A model generated the notes under the pieces. The model saw nothing but the letters and a program-made list of their open reading frames with translations. It made no database searches and had not been told where the DNA came from. A DNA stretch of 64,000 nucleotides from Arthrobacter sp. OVS8. GTDB taxonomy: Bacteria > Actinomycetota > Actinomycetes > Actinomycetales > Micrococcaceae. Position numbers and translations under genes: made by a program. The DNA is taken from positions 1,736,001-1,800,000 of the forward strand of contig CP116670.1 in the NCBI GenBank assembly GCA_028370155.1, given 5' to 3'. Of this stretch, positions 42,963 to 53,330 are shown in pieces. Numbering within the stretch: the stretch's first letter is position 1; the number at the start of each line of letters is the position of its first letter.

Positions 42963-44542
42963 ATGGACAACATCTCACGCAGATCCGTAATTTCCGCCGG
43001 CCTCGGGGCCGGGCTCGTCGCCGCCTGGCCGGGTGCCGCCGTCGCCGTTTCCACCGCGGACGACGCCGGTCTCCGCACCGATCCGTTCCTGCTGGGCATC
43101 GCCTCCGGCGAGCCGTGGCCGGACGGCTTCGTGATCTGGACCCGGCTGGCGGTGGACCCGGTGGCCAGGGACGGCCTGGGCGGGATGCCGTCGCGCAACT
43201 TCGCGGTGGCGTGGGAAGTGGCAGAGGACGCGGGCATGCGCACGGTAGTAGCCCGCGGCGTCGAGCAGGCCCGGATCGAAACTGCGCACTCGGTGCACGT
43301 CGAGCTGCGCGGGCTGCGGCCGGGGCGCGAATACTTCTACCGGTTCCGCACCGGCCGGCACCTCAGCGCGGTGGGCCGCACTCTGACCAGCCCGGCGCTG
43401 CACGAGACGCCGGCGGCGCTGGCCATGTCGTTCGCCAGCTGCGCACAGTACGAGCACGGCTACTTCACCGCCTACGCGCGGCTGGCGCAGGACCGCCCGG
43501 ACCTGGTGCTGCACCTGGGCGACTACCTGTACGAGTACAAGAAGGATAGCTATGTGATCGGCGGCGGCAACCCGCGCGACCACGAGGGCCCAGAGACCAC
43601 CAGCCTTGCCGGCTACCGGCAGCGGCACGCACAGTACAAGGCCGACGCCGACCTGCAGACCGCGCACGCGGTGGCGCCGTGGCTGGTGGTGTGGGATGAC
43701 CACGAGGTGGACAACAACTGGGCGGACGAGATCCCGGAGAACCGGGATGCCGGGCAGCTGAACGACACCACCGAGCGGTTCCGGCAGCGCCGGGCGGCCG
43801 CGTTCCAGGCGTACTACGAGAACATGCCGCTGCGGCGCTCGTCCGTGCCGGCCGGGTTCGACATGAAGATTTACCGCACCATCCAGTGGGGCCAGCTGGC
43901 CAACTTCCACATGATGGATACCCGGCAGTACCGCGACGACCAGCTCGCCGGCGACGGCTGGAAGAAGAACGTGGCCGAGCGCCTGGCCGAGGACCGCACC
44001 ATCACCGGCGCCGAACAGGAGCAGTGGCTGCTGGACGGCTTCAAGAATTCCACCCAGCGTTGGGACATCCTTGGCCAGCAGGTGTTCTTCGCCGAGAAGG
44101 ACCGGAACCAGGCGCCGGAGATCGACGACGTCTCCATGGACGGGTGGGACGGCTACGCCGCGTCGCGCCGCCGCATCACGCAGGGCTGGGTGGACGCCAA
44201 CGTGCGCAACGCCGTCGTCCTCACCGGCGACGTGCACCGCAACTGGGCCAACGACATCAAGGTCGACTACAAGGACCCGGCGTCGCCCGTGGTCGGGACG
44301 GAACTGGTGTGCACGTCCATCACGTCGACCGGCAACGGCTCAGGCTCCACCATCGACCCGGTGATGGCCTGGAACCCGCACCTGAAGTTCTACAACGACA
44401 ACCGCGGCTACGTGAACACCCGCATCACGAAAGACTCCATGACCGCGGACTTCCGGGTCCTGGACTACGTCACGACGCAAGGCTCCCCGTCAGCACGAAG
44501 GCGTCGTTCGCGATCCGGGACGGGGTGCCGGGGCTGCAGTAG
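42963..44542 (+). CDS. phoD: PhoD-family alkaline phosphatase, Tat-exported
   Basis: An extracellular or surface phosphodiesterase/phosphomonoesterase releasing phosphate, metal-dependent. The Tat signal is SRRSVISAGLGAGLVAAWPG. The N-terminal Fe3_S/PhoD_N domain has GVEQARIETAHSVHVELRG. The metallophosphatase core contains SFASCAQYEHGYF, LHLGDYLYEY, VVWDDHEVDNNWADE, LDTRQYRDDQ-like MMDTRQYRDDQ and VLTGDVHRNWANDIK. The frame changes near 44483 (GGCTCCCCGTCAG); the repaired ending is ASFAIRDGVPGLQ. About 526 residues. Four short decayed sequences resembling parts of this gene occur later in the window. Confidence 0.93.
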
Positions 44543-44572
44543 CGGCGGTCCCCGGCCTGCCGCCACTCACTG

Positions 44573-45421
44573 CTAGATGCATTTGGGCTGGTAGGCCGGA
44601 TCAGCGGGCCCGGACACCTTGCCCAGTGCGTGGGCCACAATCTGGTGCACCACGGGGTCGTTCGGCGTCTGGTCATGTTCGAAGGCGTCGGCGGGGCACT
44701 TGTCCTGGATGGTGATGTTGGTGACCTGCCGCGCCGGACCGTTGAGGAACTGGCTGTTGTAGGGAATGACCACTTCGTCGTGCACCGTGGAGATGACGGT
44801 GTAGGAGGGTCCCGCAACCGTGTCGCCGATGGAGTTGAGCTTCTGCATGAATGCCGACCCCGCCTGCTGGTCTGCGCAGGCGGCACAGCCCACGCCGGTG
44901 TAGTCGGGGTCCGGCACAGCGCCCGGCTGCGGGACGATCACACCTTCAGTGCCGTGGTTGGAGGGTGCGATCCCGATGAGCTGATGGACATTCTTGGCGC
45001 CGCCGAGAAAGCCCATGTAGTAGCGGGGCATCATGCCGCCCTGGCTGTGGCCCACCAGATCCACCTGCTTGGCGCCGGTGGCGGAACGCACCTTATCCAC
45101 GAACGGCGCGAGTTGCTGCGCCGAATCGGCGACCGGCGCGGTGGCATACACGCCGTTGGTCTCACCGTAGTTGAGGGCGAAGACGCAGTACCCGGCGCTC
45201 TTGAGGTACGGCGAGAGGGTGGACCAGTTCTTGACCATGCTCTCAAAGGTTCCAGGTACCAGGATGACCGGATACGGATGTTCAGCGCTTGGCTTGCAGG
45301 ACCAGTCATTGGCACCCGGCGGGGAAAGCTCAACAGTTTCCGCATGGGCGGGGGCCACGGCCAGGGAACCGGCCAGGACCACAGCGGCAGCGGTGGACAG
45401 GACTTTGGTGAGCAGTGACAT
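44573..45421 (-). CDS. Secreted lipase/triacylglycerol hydrolase (lipase class 2)
   Basis: 282 residues with a Sec signal peptide (VLSTAAAVVLAGSLAVAP, cleavage after AHA). VILVPGTFESMVKNWS gives the oxyanion region. The nucleophile elbow is VDLVGHSQGGMMPRYY. VISTVHDEVVIPYNSQ holds the catalytic Asp, and DQTPNDPVVHQIVAHAL the His. Typical of EstA/EstB-like actinobacterial lipases. Four cysteines probably form disulfides. It converges on phoD with a 30-bp gap. Confidence 0.92.
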   Translation of the reverse strand: MSLLTKVLSTAAAVVLAGSLAVAPAHAETVELSPPGANDWSCKPSAEHPYPVILVPGTFESMVKNWSTLSPYLKSAGYCVFALNYGETNGVYATAPVADSAQQLAPFVDKVRSATGAKQVDLVGHSQGGMMPRYYMGFLGGAKNVHQLIGIAPSNHGTEGVIVPQPGAVPDPDYTGVGCAACADQQAGSAFMQKLNSIGDTVAGPSYTVISTVHDEVVIPYNSQFLNGPARQVTNITIQDKCPADAFEHDQTPNDPVVHQIVAHALGKVSGPADPAYQPKCI

Positions 45422-45683
45422 ATAAACCTCTTTGTTCGTGTGTCAGCGGGCTGCGGGCGGCAGTAATCCCTGTGCTGCGAGACAGCCAGGATTGCCCGGA
45501 TACTCAAACGTAGGCAGTCCGGAGCCCGGTACGGCTATGGATTTGCACGGATGTGCACAATAAACGGTGCACCGGGCAAACCCAGTCAGTCGTCAAATGA
45601 CGCTCTCGAGCCAAAGTTACTGGTCAGTACGTTTTTTAGCGAACGCCGCCCTGGGAAAGCCGCCAACCCCGCCTGCACAAACT
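45422..45683. other. Non-coding stretch upstream of the lipase
   Basis: No gene is visible. It holds the lipase upstream region and then sequence leading into a phoD-like relic. Confidence 0.5.
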
Positions 45684-45800
45684 TTCACTACGGGACGCCG
45701 GAGGTGCCGGCCATGTCGTTCGCCAGCCGCGCCCGGCACGCGCACGGCTATTCCGTGCACGGCCGCGGGCATATCCTGCATGAAGACCTGTCCGTGACCC
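45684..45800 (+). pseudogene. Decayed phoD-like fragment (residues about 147-175)
   Basis: CCATGTCGTTCGCCAGC matches phoD at 43424-43440 exactly, and the flanks match at a lower level: ACGCCGGAGGTGCCGG against ACGCCGGCGGCGCTGG, then GCGCACGGCTATTCCG against GAGCACGGCTACTTCA. It reads as MSFASRARHAHGY where phoD has MSFASCAQYEHGY. No open phoD frame surrounds it. It lies 20 bp before the TfoX gene. Confidence 0.6.
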
Positions 45801-45821
45801 ACAGCCATCGGAGGAAGACCC

Positions 45822-46211
45822 ATGGAAATGCCAAAAGCGTCCGACGCCGACAAGGAGCACTTCCGCTCGGTGCTGCCCGACCACCCCGAGGTGGTGGTCA
45901 AGCCGATGTTCGGCAACCTCGGGGCCTTCGTGAACGGCAACATGTTCGCCGGTCTGTTCGGGCCTACCATCGGTGTGAAGCTGGGCGGGGCAGACAAGGA
46001 AACGCTCGAAAGCACCGAGCGGACTGTTCTGTTTGGACCGGCCGAGCGGCCCATGGGCGGCTACACCGGGCTGCCGGAGATCTGGAACGCCGAGGGCGAC
46101 GGCGACGAAGCCCGGGCCAAGGCCTGGGTGGAGAAAGCCTTCGAGCACGTGGCCGCGCTGCCGCCGAAGGCACCCAAGTCGGATTCGAAGGCCAAGGCCG
46201 CGAAGAAGTAG
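45822..46211 (+). CDS. TfoX N-terminal domain protein
   Basis: 129 residues, no frameshift. The TfoX_N domain covers residues about 10-100: VVVKPMFGNLGAFVNGNMFA, GLFGPTIGVKLGG, LFGPAERPMGGYTGLPEIW, KAWVEKAFEHVAALPPK. A Lys-rich tail ends the protein. In gammaproteobacteria the domain belongs to competence regulators; stand-alone actinobacterial versions have no established role. GGAGGAAG precedes the ATG. Confidence 0.88.
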   Translation: MEMPKASDADKEHFRSVLPDHPEVVVKPMFGNLGAFVNGNMFAGLFGPTIGVKLGGADKETLESTERTVLFGPAERPMGGYTGLPEIWNAEGDGDEARAKAWVEKAFEHVAALPPKAPKSDSKAKAAKK

Positions 46212-46321
46212 CCAAGGCTGGGCCGGACGAAGATCCCCGTCAAGAGGAGTGACCAAGTCGGCCGGCAGACGGCCGTGCAAGTGCCGCGGGACGGAAGTGC
46301 TGCGCTGGGCGAGACCGCGCG

Positions 46322-46370
46322 CGGGCAGATCAGGGCGATTAGACGTCTTGCATCCGCCCTGATCTGCCCG
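46322..46370. terminator. 16-bp perfect hairpin between convergent genes
   Basis: CGGGCAGATCAGGGCG (46322-46337) pairs with CGCCCTGATCTGCCCG (46355-46370). It lies in the 316-bp gap between the TfoX gene and the convergent aldolase gene. The rest of that gap holds no gene that I can support. Confidence 0.65.
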
Positions 46371-46527
46371 TGCGGCAGGGGTTGCGGACCCCAGCGCGGA
46401 TCAGGCAGGCCGTGCGGGTCAGGCAGGCGTTTGTTGGCCGGCCGTTACGGGCCACCTCCGGCCCGCAGGTCGTTGACCTGTCGAAGCCGAGGACGACTGC
46501 GGCCCGTCACCCTCGGGCCCCTACCGG

Positions 46528-47288
46528 CTACTCCCCGCGCGCCGTCGAAAGGTGCCCGGCGGCCGCGATCTCCAGATGCGTCAGGTCGGATGCCACCGTG
46601 ACGAAGGTGAACCCCTCGGCGATGCGTTGCCGGGCGACGTCACCGCTGGCCGTGTGGATGGCGGCGATCACCCCGGCGTCGTGGGCTGCCTCGCGGATGG
46701 CCACCAGCGCGGCGTTGAACTCCTCCGCCACGTCGGGATCGTTGGGGAACTTGCCGCCCACTGCCAGGCAAAGGTCGGAGGGCCGATGTACACACCGTCG
46801 ATCCCGGGCACGGTGCAGATCTCCTTGACGTTGGCCAGGCCCTCAGGAGTCTCGATCATGGCCAGGCACAGTACCGTGGCATCGGCTTCCGCCGGCGTCG
46901 GCCCAATCCGGAGCGCAGACCGCATCGGACCGTAGGACCGCATGCCGTGCGGCGGGTAACGGACGGCCCGGACAGCCGCGGCAGCTTCCTCGGCGTTGTT
47001 CACCAGCGGCACGATGACGCCGGCGGCACCGGCATCAAGTGCCTGCCCGATAAATGCGGCGTTGTTCGACGGCACGCGGACAATCCCAGCGGCTCCGGCA
47101 GCATCCACCGCCATCAGCCCGTGCAGCCACCCGGAATATCCCATCAGCCCGTGCTGGGCGTCGAGCGCGACATAGTCGTAACCCAGGCGCGCAACGCGCT
47201 CCGTGGACACCGGCGAGTCGAGCACCACCCAGTATCCGACGACGGGTTCATTGGCTCGGGCTTTTGCGGCAAACGATGCGGCACTCAT
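46528..47288 (-). CDS. HpcH/HpaI-family aldolase
   Basis: A class II, metal-dependent aldolase that cleaves 2-keto-3-deoxy or 4-hydroxy-2-oxo acids to pyruvate and an aldehyde. Marks are YDYVALDAQHGLMGYS (active His), IVRVPSNNAAFIGQALDAGA, GVIVPLVNNAEEAAAAVRA, CLAMIETPEGLANVKEI with the metal Glu, and GIDGVYIGPPTFA with the metal Asp. The frame changes near 46772 (AAGGTCGGAGGG). Repaired length is about 253 residues. It heads a leftward set with an aldo/keto reductase and a 2-hydroxyacid dehydrogenase. Confidence 0.88.
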
Positions 47289-47381
47289 GGGGCAGTCCTC
47301 TTCAGTTCAGGCAGTGCGGGTAGCGGGCCCGCAGTTCAGTCGGTTCAGTCAGTCGGTCAGTGAAGCAGTGGTTCGGGTCGG

Positions 47382-48359
47382 CTAGCGGTTGTAGTTAGGC
47401 ATCGGCCCGCGGGTCTCCGCGGCCACCGCGTCGCAGGCGGCCACGACGTCGTCGGGCAGCGGCCCCTTGTTGGCGGCGGTGATGTTGGCCTGCAACTGCT
47501 CCACTTTGGACCCGCCCAGCAGCACGGATCCCACGCCGGGCTTGCTGAGCAGCCAGCGGAATGACAGCTCCGGCAGGGGCAGACCGGCACCGTCGGCGAT
47601 GGCGGACAGCTGCCGGACGGCTTCGAACAGCCGGGGGTCCCAATAGCGCTGCTTGTACATCTCGGCCAGCCGGGAATTGCCAAACCGTCCTACCGACGGA
47701 GATTCCGTGAAGGAGTGCTTGCCGGTCAGCAGGCCGCCGCCCAGCGGGTTGTAGACCATGGTCAGCAGGCCCGTGTGCTGGGCGAACTCCAGGTACTCGT
47801 CCTCGATGCGGGTAGCCAGCAGGTTGTACAGCTGCTGGGCCACCACCGGGCGGGTGACGCCGGCGGCGTCGGCGGCCGCGTTCAGCTCGCCGATCTGCCA
47901 TGCGGCGAAATTGGACACGCCCCAGGCACGGATCTTGCCGTCGCGCATCAGCTGCCCGACGGCGTCGAGCGTCTCCGTGAGCGGCGCTTCCCGGTCCGGC
48001 TGGTGCAGATAGAACAGCTCGATGCGGTCCGTGGCCAGGCGGCGCAGGCTGCCTTCGACGGAGAGCCGGAGCCCCGTGGCGGACAGCGGCGAGTTCTCCC
48101 CGGCGTCGGCGTGCGGCATGCCGGCCTTGGACGCGAGGATCACGTGGTCCCGGCGCCCGGGCAGGAGCTTGGCGAGGATTTCCTCGCTGGCTCCTCCGGC
48201 GTAACCGTTGGCCGTGTCCACAACGGTGATGCCGGCGTCGAGCGCTGTGGAAAGCATGCCCTCGGCAATCTCCGCCGTGGCAGTGTCGCCAAACGTCATA
48301 GTTCCCAGCGCCAGCTGCGAAACGGGCAGCTCCAGGCCGGCCACGTTTGTTCCCTGCAT
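47382..48359 (-). CDS. Aldo/keto reductase
   Basis: An NADPH-dependent carbonyl reductase, 325 residues, no frameshift. The catalytic tetrad is visible: Asp and Tyr in VVDTANGYAGGASEE, Lys in ILASKAGMPH, and His in LFYLHQPDREA. The cofactor segment is KPGVGSVLLGGSKVEQL. GGAGGTAGGAAGC precedes ATG 48359; an upstream ATG at 48416 lacks this support. In this set it may reduce the aldehyde from the aldolase or interconvert hydroxy-acid precursors. Confidence 0.9.
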   Translation of the reverse strand: MQGTNVAGLELPVSQLALGTMTFGDTATAEIAEGMLSTALDAGITVVDTANGYAGGASEEILAKLLPGRRDHVILASKAGMPHADAGENSPLSATGLRLSVEGSLRRLATDRIELFYLHQPDREAPLTETLDAVGQLMRDGKIRAWGVSNFAAWQIGELNAAADAAGVTRPVVAQQLYNLLATRIEDEYLEFAQHTGLLTMVYNPLGGGLLTGKHSFTESPSVGRFGNSRLAEMYKQRYWDPRLFEAVRQLSAIADGAGLPLPELSFRWLLSKPGVGSVLLGGSKVEQLQANITAANKGPLPDDVVAACDAVAAETRGPMPNYNR

Positions 48360-48428
48360 CAGCTTCCTACCTCCATCGGTGGGGACTCCTTGGGAAGCCC
48401 CGGTCTCTACGTGCATTGTCCGTACCGG

Positions 48429-49378
48429 TCAGGCGACGGAACTGATTGGCTCTTCATTGCGCAGCACCCTCGCCACGTCCTCCACCACCATCACGCCCAT
48501 GGTGGCGTTCGCCTGGTCCGTGAAGGCACCGATGTGCGGGGTGAGGATGACGTTCGGCGCGGTCCGGACGGCGCTGTGCTGCTGGAGGGCTCCACGCTAA
48601 AGGCGTCCAGCGCGGCGCCGCCCAGGTCGCCCGTGTGCAGGCGGGCGGCGAGCGCGTCCTCGTCCACGAGGCCGCCGCGCGCCGCGTTGATGAGGAAGGC
48701 GCCCTGCTTCATGGTGGACAGCGCGGCGGAGTCCAGCAGGGGTGCGCCGCCCGGAGTCCCTGGCATGTGCAGGCTGAGGAAGTCCGCTGAGGCGATGCAC
48801 TCCTCCAGGCTGGTCTGCACGGTGTCCAGCTGGGGAAAGACCTCCGCGGGAAGGTACGGATCGTAAGCCACCACCTTCATGTCGAAGGCGCGCGCCCTGC
48901 GGGCCACCGCCTGCCCGATCCGGCCAAAGCCCACCAGGCCCAGGGTCCGGCCGGTCAGTTCGACGCCGGTGAAGCGCTCCCAGCCGCCGGCTTGGGTTGA
49001 GAGGTGGGCGGGGATGAGCTGCCGGGCGAGGGCGAGCATCAGGCCCAGGGTCAGGTCCGCCACGGCGCTGGAGTTGGATCCCGGCGCGTTCACCACCCGA
49101 ACGCCGGCGGCGGTGGCTGCGGCACAGTCGACGTTGTCCACGCCCACGCCGTGTTTGGCAACCACCTTCAGGTTTGGAGCAGCGGCGAACACGGACGCCT
49201 CCACGGCATCCAGGCCCACAATGACGGCGTCAGCGCCGCCGATCTCCTCCGCGAGATCCGCCGCGGACAGCGGATGCGCCTTAACCGGACGGCGCACCGT
49301 GAAGCCCTGGTTTTCCAGGGCCTGCCAGGGTTCCCGGGACTGCTGGCCGAAGCTGGGGGTGGTGATGAGGATTTCCAC
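48429..49378 (-). CDS. D-isomer-specific 2-hydroxyacid dehydrogenase
   Basis: A phosphoglycerate-dehydrogenase-like enzyme oxidising a 2-hydroxy acid with NAD. Marks are LKVVAKHGVGVDNVD, the NAD loop GLVGFGRIGQAVARRA, the substrate Arg in NAARGGLVDEDAL, and the Glu-His pair, with the acid in ALDAFSVEP and the His in LTPHIGAFT after repair. The frame changes near 48590 (GGAGGGCTCCACG, one base short). It starts at GTG 49378 after TTGGAGCG. Repaired length is about 316 residues. It lies 32 bp downstream of the Nramp-like carrier gene. Confidence 0.9.
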
Positions 49379-49409
49379 GAAAACGCGCTCCAAACTCTGG
49401 TGGTGGTGC

Positions 49410-50827
49410 TTAGCCGATTTCCACGCCGAAGACGGTGAGGACGGAATAGACACCGATGAACAGGACCGAGAGGCTGCTGAAGACCAACGCTACAGTCCAG
49501 AAGTTGCTGGCCCGGAAGCGGCGGTCCACCTGCTGGCGCAGGTGCCAGACGGCAATGACTACGGCCACCAGGAAGACGCCGGACGCGACGCCGCCGATCT
49601 GCACCATGATGACCGGGGACTTGATGACCAGGAAGCTGGCGGCCCAGATGATGGGCATGACCACGGTGAGGACAGAGATGATGCGCTTGCGCTTGGCGAC
49701 GTCCTTCCAATCGAAGACGCCCAGGATGCCCAGGGTGTTGGTCCACAGCCGCGGCACGGACGCGGTGGAGGCAACCAGCGTGGAGTAGAGCACGGCGAAG
49801 GCGCCGATCAGGAAGACCCAGTGGGCCCAGCCGCCCATGGTGTCCGTGTACATGCGGGAGAGGGTGACGATCATGTCGTTGCCCTTGGGGACGAGGTTCT
49901 GCGGGTGCAGGACTGCGGCGCCGATGATGTAGAAGGAAAGCGTGCAGAGGGTGCAGATCACCCACGAAACCAGGGCGTCCAGGCGCATGACCTTGATCCA
50001 GCCTTCGGCGCGTTCTGCGCGTTCGGCCGTGCCGTCCTGGGGGCCGGTCCAGCGGGCGTAGCCCTTCTCGAGGCACCAGTAGGTGTAGGTGGTCATTTCG
50101 TCCGAGCCGACGCCGGTGAGGCCGAACATGGCAATGGCGAAGCCGATGGCGCCCGCCGGCAGGGCGAAGGAGAGGCCGGTGGCGAGGTCGCCGCCGTCGT
50201 ACCCAAAGGAGGTGAGCGGCAGGCCCAGGGCCAGCGCGACGGTGACGATGGTGAAGACCACCACGGACACGAAGGCGGCGCGCTCAACAATGGAGTACTT
50301 GCCGCTGACCATCATGGTGATCACGGACGCCATGACGATGACGGTCCAGAAGGTCAGGAAGGCGTCTCCAGCGGCCCGCTCATCACGGGGAACATGATGG
50401 AGATGCAGGCCACGGCGCCGCCAATGATGCCGCCGCGCTGCAGGATCTTGGCGAAGTCCATCAGGATCCAGAGGAAGTTGATCCAGCCGCCCCGGCGGGT
50501 CTTGGGACCCACCTGGCTGTAGCCTTCGAGGGCGGTCTTGCCGGTGAGGATGGACCATTGGGCCAGTTCCATCTGCACCCAGACTTTCACCGCGGTGGAG
50601 ACGATCACCAGCCACAGCAGGACGAAGCCAGCCTGGGCACCCAGGGCGGTGGTGGTGATGAGCTCGCCGGAGCCTACAACAGCGGCGGAAAGGATGAGGC
50701 CGGGGCCCAGGTAGCGGAAGCGTCCGCGGAAGGTGGTGGGGGCAGCCACCGCATCTTCGGGGCGGAGCGCGTAGGGGTCGACCACTTTGGCGTGGTCCCG
50801 TTCCGCTGTTGTCAGTTCTGTGGTCAC
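49410..50827 (-). CDS. Nramp-fold membrane transporter lacking the metal-binding signature
   Basis: About 472 residues, roughly 11 transmembrane helices, of the Nramp (SLC11) fold. The first helix reads RYLGPGLILSAAVVGSGELI: the family metal motif DPGN is replaced by GSGE. The usual MPH motif of helix 6 is absent; the segment is FGLTGVGSDEMTTYTYWCLE. The frame changes near 50375 (GCGTCTCCAGCGG). The gene is divergent from the threonate-type kinase gene and in line with three sugar-acid enzymes, so an organic-acid carrier is more likely than a manganese importer. The function is inferred from context. Confidence 0.82.
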
Positions 50828-50926
50828 AGCAGTCTCCTTCGACTATGGATATGGAACAGCAGGGAAGCCCAAGTCAGGACGGCTCCTGTGAGCCAGCAGA
50901 CCTGTAGCGCCGCTCACATTTCCATA

Positions 50927-50945
50927 CTTGCGCGTTGCGCGCAAG
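50927..50945. promoter_or_regulatory. Palindrome in the divergent promoter region, candidate operator
   Basis: CTTGCGCG-TTG-CGCGCAAG has perfect 8-bp arms around a 3-bp centre, midway between the starts of the Nramp-like gene (50827) and the kinase gene (50990). The DeoR regulator encoded downstream is the best candidate to bind it. Confidence 0.6.
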
Positions 50946-50989
50946 CCCAGTAGCGTGATTCATGCAAGTTGACCTTCGAGGAGAACACT

Positions 50990-52226
50990 TTGTCCATCTA
51001 TGCCATCGCAGATGACCTGTCCGGTGCGGCAGAAACTGCTGCTGTGCTGGCAGGAACATGGGCGGCCTCTGCGCACAACGCGCAACCGCTGCCGGCAACA
51101 ACACCAACAATCCTAGATTTGTACTCTGCCGATGACGTAATTGTGGAGGGGCCGCCATCGGGTTCCGGCCAGCCGGCCACCCTGGTGGTGGACTCGACCA
51201 ACCGGCACCTGCCCGGAGCGGAGGCCGCCGGCCGCATGCGTGGCCTGCTGGCGGCGCGGCCGCAAGGAAGCGACGTGTTCCTGAAGTTCGATTCGCTTCT
51301 CCGGGGCAACCTGGACACGGAGCTCGTCGCCGCCATGGGCGCGGGGCCGGTGGCCTTCTGCCCCGCACTCCCGGAGCTCGGCCGCACCGTCCGCGACGGC
51401 GTCCTGGAAATCCGCGGCATCCCGCTGCACCGGACGGACCTGTGGCAGGCGGAACCCACGGAGCCCGGCCATTCGGTCACCGCCCGGCTCGCCGCCGCGT
51501 CGCCCGCCGTCGTGCCGCTGGCCACTGTCCGCGGCGGTGACCTGCAGCAGGCCTTGAGCAGCATCACCGTAGCAGGCCGCCTGGCGGTGTGCGACGCCGA
51601 AACTGACGCCGATCTGGACCGGATCGCCGCAGCGGCGCTGGGCCGGAACATCATCCTCGCGGGTGCCTCGGCACTGGCCGCCGCCATGCGCCGCAGCCGC
51701 GCTGCAACGTCGGACGTTGCGCAGTCGGACGCTCCCCGTCCGCCGCCCCGCCGGTCAGGGAATCCCCGTGCTGTTCATCCTCGGCACCGCAAGCCCGTCA
51801 ACGCGCGCCCAGCTGGCCGAGCTGGAACTGGCTGGCCTGCCGGTCCACCGCGTGCAGCCCGCTGACATCCCTTCCTTTGACCCCGGCACTGACGGCTCAG
51901 CCGCCGTCGTGGTGGACGGCCCCGTTGACACGTCGCGCTCCGGGGCGATTGTGGAGTCGCTGGCCGGGTTCGCCTTGCGGGCGCATGCCGGGCGCCATCT
52001 TGTCCTCAGCGGCGGGGAAACAGCCCGTTCGGTGCTGGACGCGCTGGGGATCCGCCGGATGCACCCGCTCGCCCAGGCCCATCCGGGCGCCGTCGTCAGC
52101 GCCACCGCGGACGGACGGCTGGTGGCGACGCGCCCCGGCAGCTTCGGTGACCGCCACAGCCTTACCCAAATCCTCACAACCATGCAGGCCCTACAAGCCG
52201 CCAACCCTGGAAAGGTCTCACCATGA
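50990..52226 (+). CDS. dtnK: Four-carbon acid sugar kinase (DUF1537 family, DtnK/OtnK-like)
   Basis: Phosphorylates the terminal hydroxyl of a four-carbon sugar acid such as threonate or erythronate. N-terminal domain: YAIADDLSGAAETAAV, VVDSTNRHLPG, VFLKFDSLLRGNLDTEL. C-terminal nucleotide domain: PVLFILGTASPSTRAQ and HLVLSGGETARSVLDALG. It starts with TTG 50990, 6 bp after AGGAG. The frame changes near 51745 (CCGCCGCCCCGCCGG, one base short). Repaired length is about 412 residues. The stop overlaps the pdxA start (ATGA). The pair with PdxA2 is the known D-threonate route to dihydroxyacetone phosphate; the exact stereoisomer cannot be read from sequence. Confidence 0.87.
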
Positions 52227-53225
52227 GCACTTCTTACATCGCCGTCACTATGGGTGACGGCGCCGGCATCGGCCCGGAGGTCATTGTGCCGGCCGTCCTC
52301 GACCAGGGAATCCTGCAGGAGTGCCGCCCGTGGTGATCGGTGACGCCCTCCGGCTGCGCCAGGCAGCGGACATCCTGGGTCTGGATGCGGACATCCAGGC
52401 GATCGAGAACGTGGAAGACGCAGTCTACACCCCGGGCCGGGTGAACGTGATTGACCTGGCGCTGCTGCCGGAGGACCTGCCCTGGGGCCAGCTCTCCCCG
52501 TGGCCGGGCACGCCGCGTACGAGTACATCCGGGTGGCCAGCGAGCTGGCGATGGCGGGGAAAGTGCAGGCCATCTGCACCGCGCCGCTCAACAAGGAGGC
52601 GCTGCACGCCGCCGGGCACATCTTCCCCGGGCACACCGAGCTGCTGGCGCAGCTGACCGGCACGGAGGAAGTGTCCATGATGCTCTCCACGCCCAAGATC
52701 CGGGTGATCCACGTGACCACGCACATCGGGTTGGTGGATGCGATCCGCAAGATCAACCCGGACCTGGTGGAGCGCACCATCCGCCGCGGCCACGAGGCAC
52801 TGGTCCGGGCGGGCATCCCGAACCCGAAGATCGGCGTTTGCGCCATCAACCCGCACGCCGGTGAGAACGGCTTGTTCGGCCAGGGCGAGGAAGCGGAGAA
52901 GATCGAGCCGGGCGTGAAGGCCGCGCAGGCTGACGGGATCAACGCGGTGGGCCCGCTGCCGGCGGACACGCTGTTCTTCCTGGCGGGCCGGGGCGATTAC
53001 GACCTGGTGGTGGCCATGTACCACGACCAGGGGCACGGCCCGGTGAAGGTGCTGGGCATCGAGGCCGGCGTGAACATCACGGTGGGCCTGCCGGTGATCC
53101 GCACGTCCGTGGACCACGGCACCGCCTTTGACATCGCCGGGAAGGCGATCGCGGATTCGCGGTCCATGGTGGAGGCGTTGCACCAGGCGGCCGAGATGGC
53201 CACCCGGCCCAGCATGGCGGTGTAG
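52223..53225 (+). CDS. pdxA2: 4-phospho-sugar-acid dehydrogenase (PdxA2 type)
   Basis: Oxidises and decarboxylates a 4-phosphorylated four-carbon acid (for example D-threonate 4-phosphate to dihydroxyacetone phosphate) with NAD. Marks are VTMGDGAGIGPEV (usual MGDPAGIGPE with D for P), TAPLNKEALHAAG, IFPGHTELLA with a metal His, GVCAINPHAGENGLFG, MYHDQGHGPVK with a second metal His, and RTSVDHGTAFDIAGK with a third. Frame changes near 52325 and 52515, each one base short. Repaired length is about 334 residues. No pyridoxine genes are adjacent, which supports the catabolic PdxA2 role. Confidence 0.88.
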
Positions 53226-53330
53226 GCGCTAGCTTGCAGGACATGTTTAGGGGCACGGGGCGACGCTGCGGGGAGTTTGGCGGGGGCCGGAACTAGCATG
53301 GTAACCACGCCCACGCGAAGGAGACCGGGA

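Noticed and set aside
49410-50827. MntH-type manganese importer
   Set aside because: The DPGN and MPH metal motifs are both absent.
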